This document shows, piece after piece, positions 25,720 through 34,907 of a stretch of DNA of 64,000 nt. The DNA is from Sphingomonadales bacterium (GTDB taxonomy: Bacteria; Pseudomonadota; Alphaproteobacteria; Sphingomonadales; Sphingomonadaceae). The stretch is from positions 1 through 64,000 of the forward strand of contig JACXVD010000001.1 of assembly GCA_014763545.1 (NCBI GenBank), read 5' to 3'. The notes beneath the pieces are model-generated. The model saw only the letters and a program-made list of their open reading frames with translations, was not told the origin of the DNA and did no database searches. A program made the position numbers and the translations under genes. Positions within the stretch are counted from its first letter, which is position 1. Every line of letters begins with the position of its first letter.

Positions 25720-25747
25720 TCGCAATCGCGGAGTTCGCTGCTATATT
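25720..25747 (+). promoter_or_regulatory. Candidate promoter of the aldehyde dehydrogenase gene
   Basis: TCGCAA (25720-25725) and TATATT (25742-25747) are 16 bp apart, 39 bp before the ATG. The -10 is good and the -35 weak, so the call is modest. Confidence 0.45.
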
Positions 25748-25785
25748 CGTAAGCAACGCATACAAAACGGGATGAGAGGCACTCC

Positions 25786-27132
25786 ATGACCAAGAGCAAC
25801 CAGACCGCCGCCGACGTCGCCGGCGAAATCCAGCGCGTGTTCGACCTGCAGCGCGCCCATATGTGGGAAGCCAAGGCCAGCAGCGCCGATGCGCGCAAGG
25901 AAAAGCTCGCGAAATTCAAGGCTGCCGTGGAAGCGCGGGCGGACGATATCGTCGCTGCCGTGCTGGCCGACACGCGCAAGCCCGAGCAGGAAATCCGCAT
26001 CACCGAAGTGCTGAACGTCACCGCCAACATCCAGCGCAACATCGACAACCTCGAAGAGTGGATGAAGCCGAGCGAGGTTGCCACGTCGATGAACCCGGCG
26101 GACAAGGCGATGATCCGTTATGAAGCGCGCGGCGTCTGCCTGATCCTGGGGCCCTGGAACTTCCCGCTCGGGCTGGTGTTCGGGCCGGTCGCGGCGGCGA
26201 TTGCGGCGGGGAACACCTGCATGGTCAAGCTGACCGACCTGTGCCCCAATGTGGCGCATATCGCTGCCGAGATTGTCGAGGAAGCCTTCGAAGAGCGCGA
26301 CGTCGCCGTGTTCGAAGGCGATGTCAGCGTGGCCGAGGCGCTGCTCGACCTGCCGTTCAACCACATCTTCTTCACCGGCAGCACGCGCGTCGGCCAGATC
26401 GTGATGATGGCTGCGGCCAGGCACCTCGCCAGCGTGACGCTGGAACTGGGTGGCAAGTCGCCGGTGATTGTCGACAAGGGCGCCGATATCGCCAAGGTCG
26501 CCGCCGACCTTGCCAATGCCAAGCAGTTCAACGGCGGGCAGGCGTGCATCAGCCCCGATTACGTCTTCGTGCCGCAGGATGAGCAGGCGAAGCTGGTCGA
26601 AGGGTTCCGCGCCAATGTCGAGGCCAATCTCTATGCCGATGGCACGCTGAACAAGGCGGGCATCGCGCAGATCGTGAACAAGCGCAATTTCGAGCGGGTG
26701 AAGAGCCTGTTCGACGATGCGGTGGCCCAAGGGGCGACCGTGGCCGTGGGCGGCACCTTCGAGGAGGATGACCTGACCGTTCACCCCACGATGCTGACGA
26801 ATGTGACGCCGCAGATGAAGATCCTGCAGGAAGAGATCTTCGCGCCGGTCATCCCGGTGATGACCTACGACACGCTCGACCAGGCGATCGACTATATCGA
26901 CGAACGCGACAAGCCGCTGGCGCTCTACATGTATTCGCCGGACGAGGCGAACGTGGAGCAGGTGATCAACCGCACCTCATCGGGCGGGACCACGATCAAC
27001 GGCGTATTCTCGCACTACCTCGAAAACAACCTGCCCTTCGGTGGGGTCAACGCCAGCGGCATCGGGAGTTATCACGGCTATTTCGGCTTCAAGGCGTTCA
27101 GCCACGAACGCGCGATCTACATGCACCAATAG
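25786..27132 (+). CDS. NAD(P)-dependent aldehyde dehydrogenase, class 3-like
   Basis: The 448-residue enzyme oxidises aldehydes to acids. It shows PWNFPLGL near 123-130, FTGSTRVG near 196-203, general base E220 in LELGGKSP and catalytic C254 in GGQACISPDY, with no extra domains. The shorter length (about 450) and the C-terminal FGGVNASGIGSYHGYFGF fit the class 3 / coniferyl-aldehyde type rather than the 490-residue types. The substrate is unknown. It stands alone and ends 6 bp from the convergent phosphatase gene. Confidence 0.92.
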   Translation: MTKSNQTAADVAGEIQRVFDLQRAHMWEAKASSADARKEKLAKFKAAVEARADDIVAAVLADTRKPEQEIRITEVLNVTANIQRNIDNLEEWMKPSEVATSMNPADKAMIRYEARGVCLILGPWNFPLGLVFGPVAAAIAAGNTCMVKLTDLCPNVAHIAAEIVEEAFEERDVAVFEGDVSVAEALLDLPFNHIFFTGSTRVGQIVMMAAARHLASVTLELGGKSPVIVDKGADIAKVAADLANAKQFNGGQACISPDYVFVPQDEQAKLVEGFRANVEANLYADGTLNKAGIAQIVNKRNFERVKSLFDDAVAQGATVAVGGTFEEDDLTVHPTMLTNVTPQMKILQEEIFAPVIPVMTYDTLDQAIDYIDERDKPLALYMYSPDEANVEQVINRTSSGGTTINGVFSHYLENNLPFGGVNASGIGSYHGYFGFKAFSHERAIYMHQ

Positions 27133-27138
27133 GCCGGT

Positions 27139-27618
27139 TCAGCGCTGCGGCGCGCGGGCGAGCATAGCGACCAGCCGCGCCGCTGCCGTGCTGACATCGG
27201 CCCAGGTCGCGGCGAAACCTTCGGCCCCGCCGTAATAGGGGTCGACCACAGCCTCGCCCTCGCGGCCGGGCACCGCGTCCAGCAACAGCGCCAGCTGTGC
27301 GCCGGACCCGGCAGGGGCGAGCCGCTCCAGCGCGGCGAGGTTCTGGTGATCGAGCGCGAAGATATGGGTGAAGCGTGCGAAGTCCTCGGCCACGGCCTGC
27401 CTTGCCCGCAGGCCGGCAATATCCGCGCCGTTCGCCGCCGCCGCGCGGATCGCCCTCGGATCGGGTGGCTCGCCGACATGATAGGCGGCGGTGCCTGCGG
27501 AATCGATGTGCAACTCGATCCCCGCCGCTGCCGCCGCCTGCCGCATCGCCCCCTCCGCCATCGGGGAGCGGCAGATATTGCCGAGGCAGACGAACAGGAA
27601 AGACGGGATTTGGCTCAT
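27139..27618 (-). CDS. Low-molecular-weight protein tyrosine phosphatase
   Basis: The 159-residue cytoplasmic phosphatase has the P-loop CLGNICRS (C11 as nucleophile, R17) followed by PMAEGAMR, and the late aspartate in VVDPYYGG that acts as general acid. Length is typical. It overlaps the end of the upstream CmcJ-like gene by ATGA, so the two are co-translated. No tyrosine kinase or capsule gene is next to it, so the target is open. Confidence 0.92.
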   Translation of the reverse strand: MSQIPSFLFVCLGNICRSPMAEGAMRQAAAAAGIELHIDSAGTAAYHVGEPPDPRAIRAAAANGADIAGLRARQAVAEDFARFTHIFALDHQNLAALERLAPAGSGAQLALLLDAVPGREGEAVVDPYYGGAEGFAATWADVSTAAARLVAMLARAPQR

Positions 27619-28445
27619 TCGTACCAGTAACACACCGCGCGCATCTCGACACTCGCCCGCGGCGTCGCCCCGGGGCCGACCGATGGGTCGGTAAAGGCGG
27701 TATGCGGCACGTAGCGAGCTTTCGCCGGATCGGAATCCCAGCGCTTGAACACCAGCACTTCGTCGGGCGTCATGTCGGAGAAGTAATACCATTTGTGGCG
27801 GGGGCTGAAGCGGAAATTCATGCTCGGCAATTTCCACACGACCTCGCCGCCGACATCGAAATTGGCGCTCGCCTCGATCACATCCTCGTCACGCACGGTT
27901 TGCGCATTGCAGATGGTCAGCGGGACATCGATCGGCGGCCCGGAAAAGGCGCGCCAGATATTGTGATGCGCGCAGCGCGCCACCTTGCGCTCGGGATGCG
28001 GGTTGATCTCGGCGCACTGGGCGATCGCCGCGTCGAAATACATGTCGGAATGGACCAGCCGCGCAGCGTAGGAATTGTTGCGTGTCCCCGCCTCACCCGA
28101 TCGCTCGCCCCAGCGCAGGATCGGCGGGCCGGTAACGACCACCGCGTCGCAGCCGGCAATCCGCTCGATGAATGCGGCGATCTCGCCAGGATGGAGCGAT
28201 CCGGCCTGCTGCTCGTCACGCCAGTCGCTCACCGCGCTGGGCATGGGGAAGAGTTCGAACCCGTCGATGTCGAGCCGCGGGGCATCCGGCAGGGTTCGGG
28301 CGTCGGTGATGGGGACGCGATGTGCCTCCTTGACCACCGTATCGAGCGAAAGGTCGTTGGCATGAAAGCCCTCCACCCGGCCGGTATCGACCGCGTAGAA
28401 CAGCTCGCCCTCGACCTGGCGTGGGGTGGTGAATGTGGTTGTCAT
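27615..28445 (-). CDS. CmcJ/NvfI-family oxidoreductase
   Basis: The 276-residue protein looks like the CmcJ/NvfI family of putative iron-dependent hydroxylases or methylation-linked enzymes: VHSDM near the middle (a likely H-x-D metal pair), CAHHNIWRAF, and FSPRHKWYYFSDMTPDEVLVFKRWDS near the end. Members occur in secondary metabolism, but many bacterial copies stand outside such clusters, as here. I chose the ATG at 28445 (MTTTFTTPR). It is the first gene of a two-gene unit with the phosphatase. Confidence 0.75.
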   Translation of the reverse strand: MTTTFTTPRQVEGELFYAVDTGRVEGFHANDLSLDTVVKEAHRVPITDARTLPDAPRLDIDGFELFPMPSAVSDWRDEQQAGSLHPGEIAAFIERIAGCDAVVVTGPPILRWGERSGEAGTRNNSYAARLVHSDMYFDAAIAQCAEINPHPERKVARCAHHNIWRAFSGPPIDVPLTICNAQTVRDEDVIEASANFDVGGEVVWKLPSMNFRFSPRHKWYYFSDMTPDEVLVFKRWDSDPAKARYVPHTAFTDPSVGPGATPRASVEMRAVCYWYE

Positions 28446-28504
28446 CGCGCTCTCCCTAACGAATGTTATGATGGGACGCGTGCCGGGTGGCAAGGGGAGC
28501 GAGA

Positions 28505-29311
28505 CTATTCCTTGGCGGGGGAGAGAGCGGCCAGCTCGCTTTCGAGCATGGCGCGCGAAAGCTCACCGACATGCGTTGCCACGATCATCCCTCTGGCGTC
28601 GACGAAGATGGTCGTCGGCAATGCCTTGCCGCCGGTCGCAGCAGACAGGGCCGCAGCCGGATCGAGGACGACTGCTGCGCCATCGACCCCGTTCTTGCGA
28701 AGATACTCGGCAACCTGCGCAGCGCTTTCCCCCTGGTTTACCAGCAGGATCGGAATGTCCGATTTTTCCGCAGCATCTGCCAGCATCGGCAACTCGCGGC
28801 GACAGGGCGGGCACCAGGTTGCCCACAGGTTCAGGACATAGGGCTTGGCCGCAAGCGATTGGCGGTCCGCCACCGTTCCATCGAGTCGCGCCAGAACCGG
28901 AAGGGCCGACATGGGGCGGGGCGCAGGGCGCAGCAGGGCAGAGCCTGCGTACCAAGTGGCTCCGAGCATAAGCAGCACAGCGACAGCTTGCAGCATCGCC
29001 CGGGGCGGCCGCATCCGCCAGGCAATGACCATGGCTGCTGCCAGCAACCCTGCCCAGGCGAGGAACCCGCCTTGCCAGATGGCGAGGGCCGACCCCCAAT
29101 CCTGCGCGAAGGCCGCCCAATGCTGTACGACATAGGCCGCTCGTGCGACGATCACGCCCGCCGCCAACGCCAGCCCGCTGGCCCGCGTCGCGTCCTTGCC
29201 GGCGCGCAAGGCAATGCGATCCATCGCCAGTACGAACAGGAAAATCAGCCCCACCGCCAGCAGGCGGTCGGTCGCGAGGGCCAAGGGGCCGAGTTGCACA
29301 ACGCCGTCCAT
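28505..29311 (-). CDS. TlpA-type thioredoxin with N-terminal membrane domain
   Basis: The 268-residue protein has about four hydrophobic segments in the first 120 residues (LLAVGLIFLFVLAM, GLALAAGVIVA, WAGLLAAAMVIA, AVAVLLMLGATW), then a thioredoxin fold with WATWCPPC near 161-168. TlpA/DsbE proteins reduce disulfides outside the inner membrane, for example in cytochrome c maturation. The N-terminal part resembles prolipoprotein diacylglyceryl transferase membrane segments rather than a single anchor, so this is a fusion. GAGGTG lies before the ATG at 29311; an upstream GTG is in frame. Confidence 0.82.
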   Translation of the reverse strand: MDGVVQLGPLALATDRLLAVGLIFLFVLAMDRIALRAGKDATRASGLALAAGVIVARAAYVVQHWAAFAQDWGSALAIWQGGFLAWAGLLAAAMVIAWRMRPPRAMLQAVAVLLMLGATWYAGSALLRPAPRPMSALPVLARLDGTVADRQSLAAKPYVLNLWATWCPPCRRELPMLADAAEKSDIPILLVNQGESAAQVAEYLRKNGVDGAAVVLDPAAALSAATGGKALPTTIFVDARGMIVATHVGELSRAMLESELAALSPAKE

Positions 29312-29347
29312 GCGGTGCACCTCACATATCGGGGTGAAAAAGCAAAA

Positions 29348-29424
29348 TGGTCGGGGAGAGAGGATTCGAACCTCCGGCCCCTGCCTCCCGAAGACAGTGC
29401 TCTACCAGGCTGAGCTACTCCCCG
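29348..29424 (-). tRNA. tRNA-Pro(CGG)
   Basis: The acceptor stem CGGGGAG/CTCCCCG, encoded CCA at 29348-29350, T-loop GGTTCGAATCC and anticodon loop TTCGGGA (anticodon CGG) are all visible. It is divergent from thyA. Confidence 0.95.
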
Positions 29425-29537
29425 ACCGGATGCTGCCCCAGTGCGCAACCTGTGCGATCCGGGGCGAGGCAGAGGCGGCCCTATAGGGGGCAGATGCCGG
29501 GGTGGCAAGCGGGCATTTTCGGGTGTAGCGATGTCTT

Positions 29538-30494
29538 ATGGCTTCCACGATGTTCCAGCCCGATTCCGCCACCGCGATCCATCCCGAATGGCAATATCTC
29601 GACCTGATGCGCGCGATCTGGACTGGCGGGAGCGAGCGGCGCGACCGCACCGGTGTGGGCACGCGGTCGATCTTCGGCGCGACGATGCGATTCGATCTGG
29701 GGGAAGGGCGCATGCCCTTGCTCACCACCAAGCGAGTCTACTGGAAGACGGCAACGCGCGAGATGCTGTGGTTCCTTACCGGCAACACCAATATCCGCCC
29801 GCTGGTGTTGCAGGGCGTGAAGATCTGGAACGAGTGGCCGCACGCCCATTATATGCGCGAAACCGGCGAGGATATTTCGCTGGAAGACTTCGTCGCGCGG
29901 ATTGCCGAGGACGAGGCGTTTGCCGAACGCTGGGGCGACCTGGGCCCGGTCTATGGCAAGCAATGGGTCGACTGGCCGACCTATCGCTATCGCAAGGACG
30001 GAACCTATGAGAAGGGGCCGGGGATCAACCAGGTCGCCGAAGTGGTCGAGAGCCTGAAGGCCAATCCCGGCAGCCGCCGCCACATTATCGAGGGCTGGAA
30101 CGTTGCCGAGCTTGACCGGATGGCGCTGCCGCCGTGCCACAAGACCTATCAGTTCCATGTCGCGGACGGGCGGCTGAACGGCTTGCTCTACCAGCGCAGC
30201 TGCGATGTGGCGCTGGGCCTGCCGTTCAACCTGTGGTCGGCGGCGCTGCTGCAGCGGATGATCGCGGCACAGGCCGGGCTGGAGCCGGGCGAGTTCGTCT
30301 GGATGGGGGGCGACGTACACCTCTACCTCAACCATGCCGAACTGGTTGAGGAACAATTGCGGCGGGAACCCTCAGGCGATCCGCGGCTTGTGTTGAACAG
30401 GGTGCCGCCGAGCATTTTCGACTACCGTATCGAGGATTTCGAGGTGCGCGACTACGCGCCGCAGGGCGCCCTGCGGGCACCGATCGCCGTCTGA
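29538..30494 (+). CDS. thyA: Thymidylate synthase ThyA
   Basis: The 318-residue enzyme makes dTMP from dUMP with methylene-THF. The catalytic cysteine is C200 in ALPPCH, the phosphate-binding pair is in GSRRHII near 178-184, and QRSCDVALGLPFN follows. It is longer than the 264-residue E. coli enzyme because of an insert near residues 105-135, as in the L. casei type. It probably uses the promoter between it and tRNA-Pro. Confidence 0.96.
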   Translation: MASTMFQPDSATAIHPEWQYLDLMRAIWTGGSERRDRTGVGTRSIFGATMRFDLGEGRMPLLTTKRVYWKTATREMLWFLTGNTNIRPLVLQGVKIWNEWPHAHYMRETGEDISLEDFVARIAEDEAFAERWGDLGPVYGKQWVDWPTYRYRKDGTYEKGPGINQVAEVVESLKANPGSRRHIIEGWNVAELDRMALPPCHKTYQFHVADGRLNGLLYQRSCDVALGLPFNLWSAALLQRMIAAQAGLEPGEFVWMGGDVHLYLNHAELVEEQLRREPSGDPRLVLNRVPPSIFDYRIEDFEVRDYAPQGALRAPIAV

Positions 30495-30503
30495 GGAGCG
30501 TTC

Positions 30504-30532
30504 TTGACTCTTGCGGTGGTTTGAAAGATTAT
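30504..30532 (+). promoter_or_regulatory. Candidate promoter of the bkd operon
   Basis: TTGACT (30504-30509) and GATTAT (30527-30532) are 17 bp apart in the short gap after thyA, about 66 bp before the E1-alpha ATG. It fits a sigma-70-type promoter with a moderate -10. Confidence 0.55.
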
Positions 30533-30534
30533 AA

Positions 30535-30560
30535 CGCAGATGTAAAACTTTGCGTCTGCG
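30535..30560. promoter_or_regulatory. Inverted repeat after the bkd promoter
   Basis: CGCAGATG (30535-30542) and CGTCTGCG (30553-30560) form an imperfect palindrome (7 of 8 pairs) just after the -10, near the expected transcription start. It could be an operator or a short leader hairpin. No regulator gene is next to it. Confidence 0.5.
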
Positions 30561-30597
30561 CCATCTCGCGCCGATCCACGCAAGGGGAGAGAGCCAA

Positions 30598-31887
30598 ATG
30601 GGCAGCAGCCCCCCGCCACGCCCGCCACATGGCAGCAACAAGCCGGCCTTGTCGCTGCATGTTCCCGAACCGCATTTTCGCCCCGGCGATCCGGTCGATT
30701 TCTCGTTCATCGAAGTAAGCAAGCCCGGCGCGCAGCCGCGCCCCGACGAGGCTTGCGAAGCGGCAGAGACAGGTCCGCTGACAACCGATCTCGTGCGCGT
30801 GCTGGGTGACGACAACCAGGCGCATGGGCCGTGGGATCCCAAGCTCGACCCGGAGACCTTGCGCGACATGCTGCGCCACATGGCGCTGGTCCGTGCCTTC
30901 GACGAGCGGATGTATCGCGGCCAGCGGCAGGGCAAGACCAGCTTCTACATGAAGTGCACCGGGGAAGAGGCGACTAGCGTCGCCGCCGCCATGGCGCTGG
31001 CGAGCGACGACATGGTGTTCCCCAGCTATCGCCAGCAGGGCATCCTGATCGCGCGCGGCTATCCGTTGGTCGAAATGATCAACCAGATCTATTCCAACCG
31101 CGGGGACAAGCTGAAGGGCCGCCAGCTGCCGATCATGTATTCGAGCAGGGCGCACAGCTTCTTCACCATCAGCGGCAACCTTGCCACCCAGCTGCCGCAG
31201 GCGGTGGGCTGGGCGATGGCAAGCGCGATCCGGCATGACAGCCGCATCGCGGCGGCCTGGGTGGGTGAAGGATCGACGGCGGAAAACGATTTCCACGCCG
31301 CCTGCACCTTTGCCGCGGTCTATAATGCGCCGGTGATCTTCAACGTCGTCAACAACCAGTGGGCGATTTCCAGCTTCTCCGGCTTTGCCGGTTCGGAACG
31401 GACCACCTTTGCCGCGCGCGCGGTCGGCTATGGCATTGCCGGGCTGCGGGTGGACGGGAACGATCCGCTCGCCGTCTATGCGGCGGAGCAATGGGCTGCC
31501 AACCGCGCCCGCGCCAATGCCGGGCCGACGATCATCGAGCACTTCACCTATCGCGCCGAGGGCCATTCGACCTCCGACGATCCCAGCCAGTATCGCAGCG
31601 CGCAGGAGCGTGAGGAATGGCCGCTGGGGGATCCGGTCGACCGGCTCAAGAAGCACCTGATCGCGATCGGCGAATGGAGCGAAGAACAGCAGGAAGCGAT
31701 GGACCTCGCCTGTGCCGAACAGGTCAAGGCAGCGACCAAGGATGCCGAGAAGAACGGCATCCTCGGCCACGGGCTGCACCATCCGTTCCACACCATGTTC
31801 GAGGACGTGTTCGAGGAGCTGCCCTGGCATCTCGAGGAACAGGCAGCGCAGGCGATCCGCGAAAGGAAGATCAAATGGCCCGAATGA
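30598..31887 (+). CDS. bkdA: Branched-chain 2-oxoacid dehydrogenase E1 alpha
   Basis: The 429-residue subunit decarboxylates branched 2-oxoacids from Val, Leu and Ile with thiamine diphosphate. It has GEEATSVAAAMAL, the GDG-like ThDP site GEGSTAENDFHAAC...NNQWAISS, and the phosphorylation-loop region YRAEGHSTSDDPSQYR. The long N-terminal extension (about 60 residues before the fold) is typical of the bacterial BCKDH type, not the pyruvate type. I chose the ATG at 30598 after AAGGGGAGAG. It overlaps the E1-beta start. Confidence 0.92.
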   Translation: MGSSPPPRPPHGSNKPALSLHVPEPHFRPGDPVDFSFIEVSKPGAQPRPDEACEAAETGPLTTDLVRVLGDDNQAHGPWDPKLDPETLRDMLRHMALVRAFDERMYRGQRQGKTSFYMKCTGEEATSVAAAMALASDDMVFPSYRQQGILIARGYPLVEMINQIYSNRGDKLKGRQLPIMYSSRAHSFFTISGNLATQLPQAVGWAMASAIRHDSRIAAAWVGEGSTAENDFHAACTFAAVYNAPVIFNVVNNQWAISSFSGFAGSERTTFAARAVGYGIAGLRVDGNDPLAVYAAEQWAANRARANAGPTIIEHFTYRAEGHSTSDDPSQYRSAQEREEWPLGDPVDRLKKHLIAIGEWSEEQQEAMDLACAEQVKAATKDAEKNGILGHGLHHPFHTMFEDVFEELPWHLEEQAAQAIRERKIKWPE

Positions 31888-32951
31888 GCGCGGATCTGAC
31901 CGAAGACGACATCCCCGTCTCGCAGCTCGAGGCGAGTTCGCGGCGGATGAACATGATCGAAGCGATCAACGACGCGCTCGACATCATGCTCAGCCACGAT
32001 CCCAGCGTGATCGTGATGGGCGAGGATGTCGGCTATTTCGGCGGCGTGTTCCGCGCGACGGCGGGGCTGCAGGCCAAATACGGCAAGACCCGCGTGTTCG
32101 ATACGCCTATCAGCGAATGCGGCATCATCGGCGCGGCGGTGGGCATGGGTGCCTATGGCCTGCGCCCGGTGCCCGAAATCCAGTTCGCCGATTATATCTA
32201 TCCCGGCATCGACCAGCTCATCAGCGAGGCTGCGCGGCTGCGCTATCGCTCGGCGGGCGAGTTCATCGCGCCGCTGACCGTCCGCAGCCCCTTCGGTGGT
32301 GGCATTTTCGGCGGCCAGACCCACAGCCAGAGCCCCGAGGCGATCTTTACCCACGTCGCCGGGCTCAAGACGGTGATCCCCGCGACGCCGCGCGATGCCA
32401 AGGGGCTGCTGATCGCCGCGATCGAAGACAACGACCCGGTGATCTTCTTCGAGCCCAAGCGGATCTACAACGGGCCCTTCAGCGGTTATTACGACAAGCC
32501 TGTCGAACCGTGGAAGAACCACCCCGACAGCGAGGTGCCCGAGGGCTATTACCGGATCCCGCTGGGCAAGGCGCGCGTCGCCCGCAGCGGGGATGCCATG
32601 ACCATCCTGACTTATGGCACCATGGTGCATGTCGCGCAGGCGGTTTGCCAGGCGAAGGGCGTGGATGCCGAAATTCTCGATTTGCGCACGCTCGTTCCCC
32701 TCGATGTGGAGGCTGTGGAAAACTCTGTGCAGAAAACGGGGAAATGCCTCGTCGTCCACGAAGCGACGCGGACCAGCGGGTTTGGCGCGGAACTGGCTGC
32801 GCTGGTTCAGGAACGCTGCTTCTACCACCTCGAAGCCCCGGTGGAGCGCGTGACCGGTTTCGACACGCCCTATCCGCACAGCCTCGAATGGGCCTATTTC
32901 CCCGGTCCCGTCCGCATCGGCGATGCGATCGACAAATTGCTGGAGGCCTGA
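31875..32951 (+). CDS. bkdB: Branched-chain 2-oxoacid dehydrogenase E1 beta
   Basis: The 358-residue partner of E1 alpha completes the thiamine diphosphate site. Motifs seen are MGEDVGYFGGVF, FDTPISECGIIGAAVGMG, the VRSPFGGGIFGGQTHSQSPE loop region and EATRTSGFGAEL. Its ATG lies 13 bp before the E1-alpha stop, so translation is coupled. Length and motifs fit BCKDH beta chains. It ends 4 bp before E2. Confidence 0.93.
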   Translation: MARMSADLTEDDIPVSQLEASSRRMNMIEAINDALDIMLSHDPSVIVMGEDVGYFGGVFRATAGLQAKYGKTRVFDTPISECGIIGAAVGMGAYGLRPVPEIQFADYIYPGIDQLISEAARLRYRSAGEFIAPLTVRSPFGGGIFGGQTHSQSPEAIFTHVAGLKTVIPATPRDAKGLLIAAIEDNDPVIFFEPKRIYNGPFSGYYDKPVEPWKNHPDSEVPEGYYRIPLGKARVARSGDAMTILTYGTMVHVAQAVCQAKGVDAEILDLRTLVPLDVEAVENSVQKTGKCLVVHEATRTSGFGAELAALVQERCFYHLEAPVERVTGFDTPYPHSLEWAYFPGPVRIGDAIDKLLEA

Positions 32952-32955
32952 GCCC

Positions 32956-34290
32956 ATGGCGCGTTTCACCTTCAACCTGCCCGACATCGGCGAAGGCATT
33001 GCCGAAGCCGAGATCGTGGCGATGCACGTCAAGCCCGGCGACAAGGTCGAGGAAGACCAGCAGATCGCCGACATGATGACCGACAAGGCGACGGTCGAGA
33101 TGGAAAGCCCGGTTTCGGGCACCGTGGTCGAGGTCGCCGGTGAAGCGGGCGATGTGATCGCGATCGGCTCGATGCTGGTGGTGATCGAGACCGACGCCGC
33201 AGGTGTGGTCGAACCGGCACCGGTCAGCGAGAGCGTGGCCGAGCGGATCGAGGTGGAAACACCCGATGCCAGCGATGCCGATGACGCGATCGCCGCGGCG
33301 CCGCCTCCACCAGCTGCAGCGCCGCCAGCGCCGGTGGCCGCACCGGAGCCGACGCCCGCGCCCAGGCCGGTCGCGCCGCCTGCGGCAAAGGCTGCGCCGG
33401 TGATGGCGCACAGCACTGCCAAGGTGCTCGCGTCGCCGGCTGTGCGCCAGCGCGCCGCCGAACTGGGGATCGACCTGTCGGAAGTCCGCCCGGCGGAAGA
33501 CGGGCGCATCCGCCATGCCGATCTCGATGCCTTCGTTTCCTATGGCGCGCGCAAGGGCTTTGCACCGGCTGCGGCCACGCGTGCCGACGAGCAGATCAAG
33601 GTTATCGGCCTGCGCCGCCGCATCGCCGAGAACATGCAGGCCGCCAAGCGCCACATCCCGCATTTCACCTATGTCGAGGAATGCGACGTTACGGAGCTAG
33701 AGCGGCTGCGCACGCAGCTCAATCAGGCAAAGGGCGAGCGGCCCAAGCTGACCATGCTGCCGCTGCTGATCACCGCGATCTGCCGCACGCTGCCCGATTT
33801 CCCGATGATCAACGCCCGCTACGATGACGAGGGCGGGGTGGTCACGCGCCACGGTGCGGTCCATCTCGGCATGGCCACCCAGACCGACAACGGCTTGATG
33901 GTTCCCGTGATCCGCGATGCGCAGGCGAAGAACCTGTGGCAGCTCGCCAGCGAAGTCCTGCGCCTGGCGAGTGCCGCGCGCGATGGGTCGGCCAAGTCGA
34001 ACGAGCTTTCCGGCTCGACGCTGACGATTACCTCGCTCGGCCCGCTGGGCGGCGTGGCGACGACCCCGGTGATCAATCGCCCCGAAGTGGCGATCATCGG
34101 GCCGAACCGGATTGTCGAACGCCCGATGTTCGTGCCCGACGGAATGGGCGGGGAGCGGATCGAGAAGCGCAAGCTGATGAACATCTCGATCAGCTGCGAT
34201 CACCGCGTGGTCGATGGCTATGATGCGGCCAGCTTCGTGCAGGCGCTCAGGAAACTGATCGAAACGCCGGTCCTGTTGCTCGCCGACTGA
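32956..34290 (+). CDS. Branched-chain 2-oxoacid dehydrogenase E2
   Basis: The 444-residue dihydrolipoamide acyltransferase has an N-terminal lipoyl domain with the lipoylated lysine in MTDKATVEM near residue 43, a long proline/alanine linker, an E1/E3-binding domain (VLASPAVRQRAAELGIDLSEV) cut at residues 150-175, and a catalytic domain ending in SCDHRVVDGYDAA. It is the last gene of the operon here; the E3 lipoamide dehydrogenase must be encoded elsewhere. Confidence 0.94.
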   Translation: MARFTFNLPDIGEGIAEAEIVAMHVKPGDKVEEDQQIADMMTDKATVEMESPVSGTVVEVAGEAGDVIAIGSMLVVIETDAAGVVEPAPVSESVAERIEVETPDASDADDAIAAAPPPPAAAPPAPVAAPEPTPAPRPVAPPAAKAAPVMAHSTAKVLASPAVRQRAAELGIDLSEVRPAEDGRIRHADLDAFVSYGARKGFAPAAATRADEQIKVIGLRRRIAENMQAAKRHIPHFTYVEECDVTELERLRTQLNQAKGERPKLTMLPLLITAICRTLPDFPMINARYDDEGGVVTRHGAVHLGMATQTDNGLMVPVIRDAQAKNLWQLASEVLRLASAARDGSAKSNELSGSTLTITSLGPLGGVATTPVINRPEVAIIGPNRIVERPMFVPDGMGGERIEKRKLMNISISCDHRVVDGYDAASFVQALRKLIETPVLLLAD

Positions 34291-34322
34291 TTGCGCTAGT
34301 TTGGCGGCGGGAGGAATGCCCC

Positions 34323-34907
34323 ATGCCGACCGATCCGCGCATCGACGATTACATCGCCCGCGCTGCGCCTTTCGCGCAGCCGATCCTCGCGCATTTGCGC
34401 GAACTGGTGCACCGGGTGCTTCCCGATGTCGAAGAAGGCATCAAATGGGGCATGCCGCATTTCCTGCTCGGTGGGAAAAACGTGGCGGGGATGAGCGCAT
34501 TCAAGGCTCATTGTGCCTTCGTGATCCACGGTGATGGGCGCAAGGGCGATGCGATGGGGCAATGCGGCAAGATCGCCGCAGTCTCCGACCTGCCGCCGGA
34601 GACGGAACTGGCCACCGCGCTACTGGCAGCCGCCACGCGGGTGGCCGAACGCGGGAGCGCTACCGCTGGCCGGGGCAAGGGTGCGCCCAAGCCGGAAATC
34701 CCCGTGCCGCAGGATCTGGCCGAGGCGCTGGATGGCAATCCGTCCGCTCGCGCCACGTTCGACGCATTCGCACCGTCTCACCGGCGGGAATATCTCGAAT
34801 GGATCACCGAGGCGAAGCGCGAGGACACCCGCGCCAAGCGGATTGCACAGGCGCTCGAATGGTTGGCCGAAGGCAGGAAGCGGAACTGGAAATACGAGAA
34901 ATGCTGA
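34323..34907 (+). CDS. YdeI/OmpD-associated family protein with DUF1801
   Basis: The 194-residue protein joins a DUF1801 domain (EEGIKWGMPHFLL...NVAGMSAFKAHCAF) to a C-terminal YdeI-type helical region (ALDGNPSARATFDAFAPSHRREYLEWI...KR). The family is widespread and of unclear function; some members have been linked to bacteriocin or peptide resistance by name only. It starts 32 bp after E2 but is unlikely to serve the dehydrogenase. Confidence 0.85.
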   Translation: MPTDPRIDDYIARAAPFAQPILAHLRELVHRVLPDVEEGIKWGMPHFLLGGKNVAGMSAFKAHCAFVIHGDGRKGDAMGQCGKIAAVSDLPPETELATALLAAATRVAERGSATAGRGKGAPKPEIPVPQDLAEALDGNPSARATFDAFAPSHRREYLEWITEAKREDTRAKRIAQALEWLAEGRKRNWKYEKC

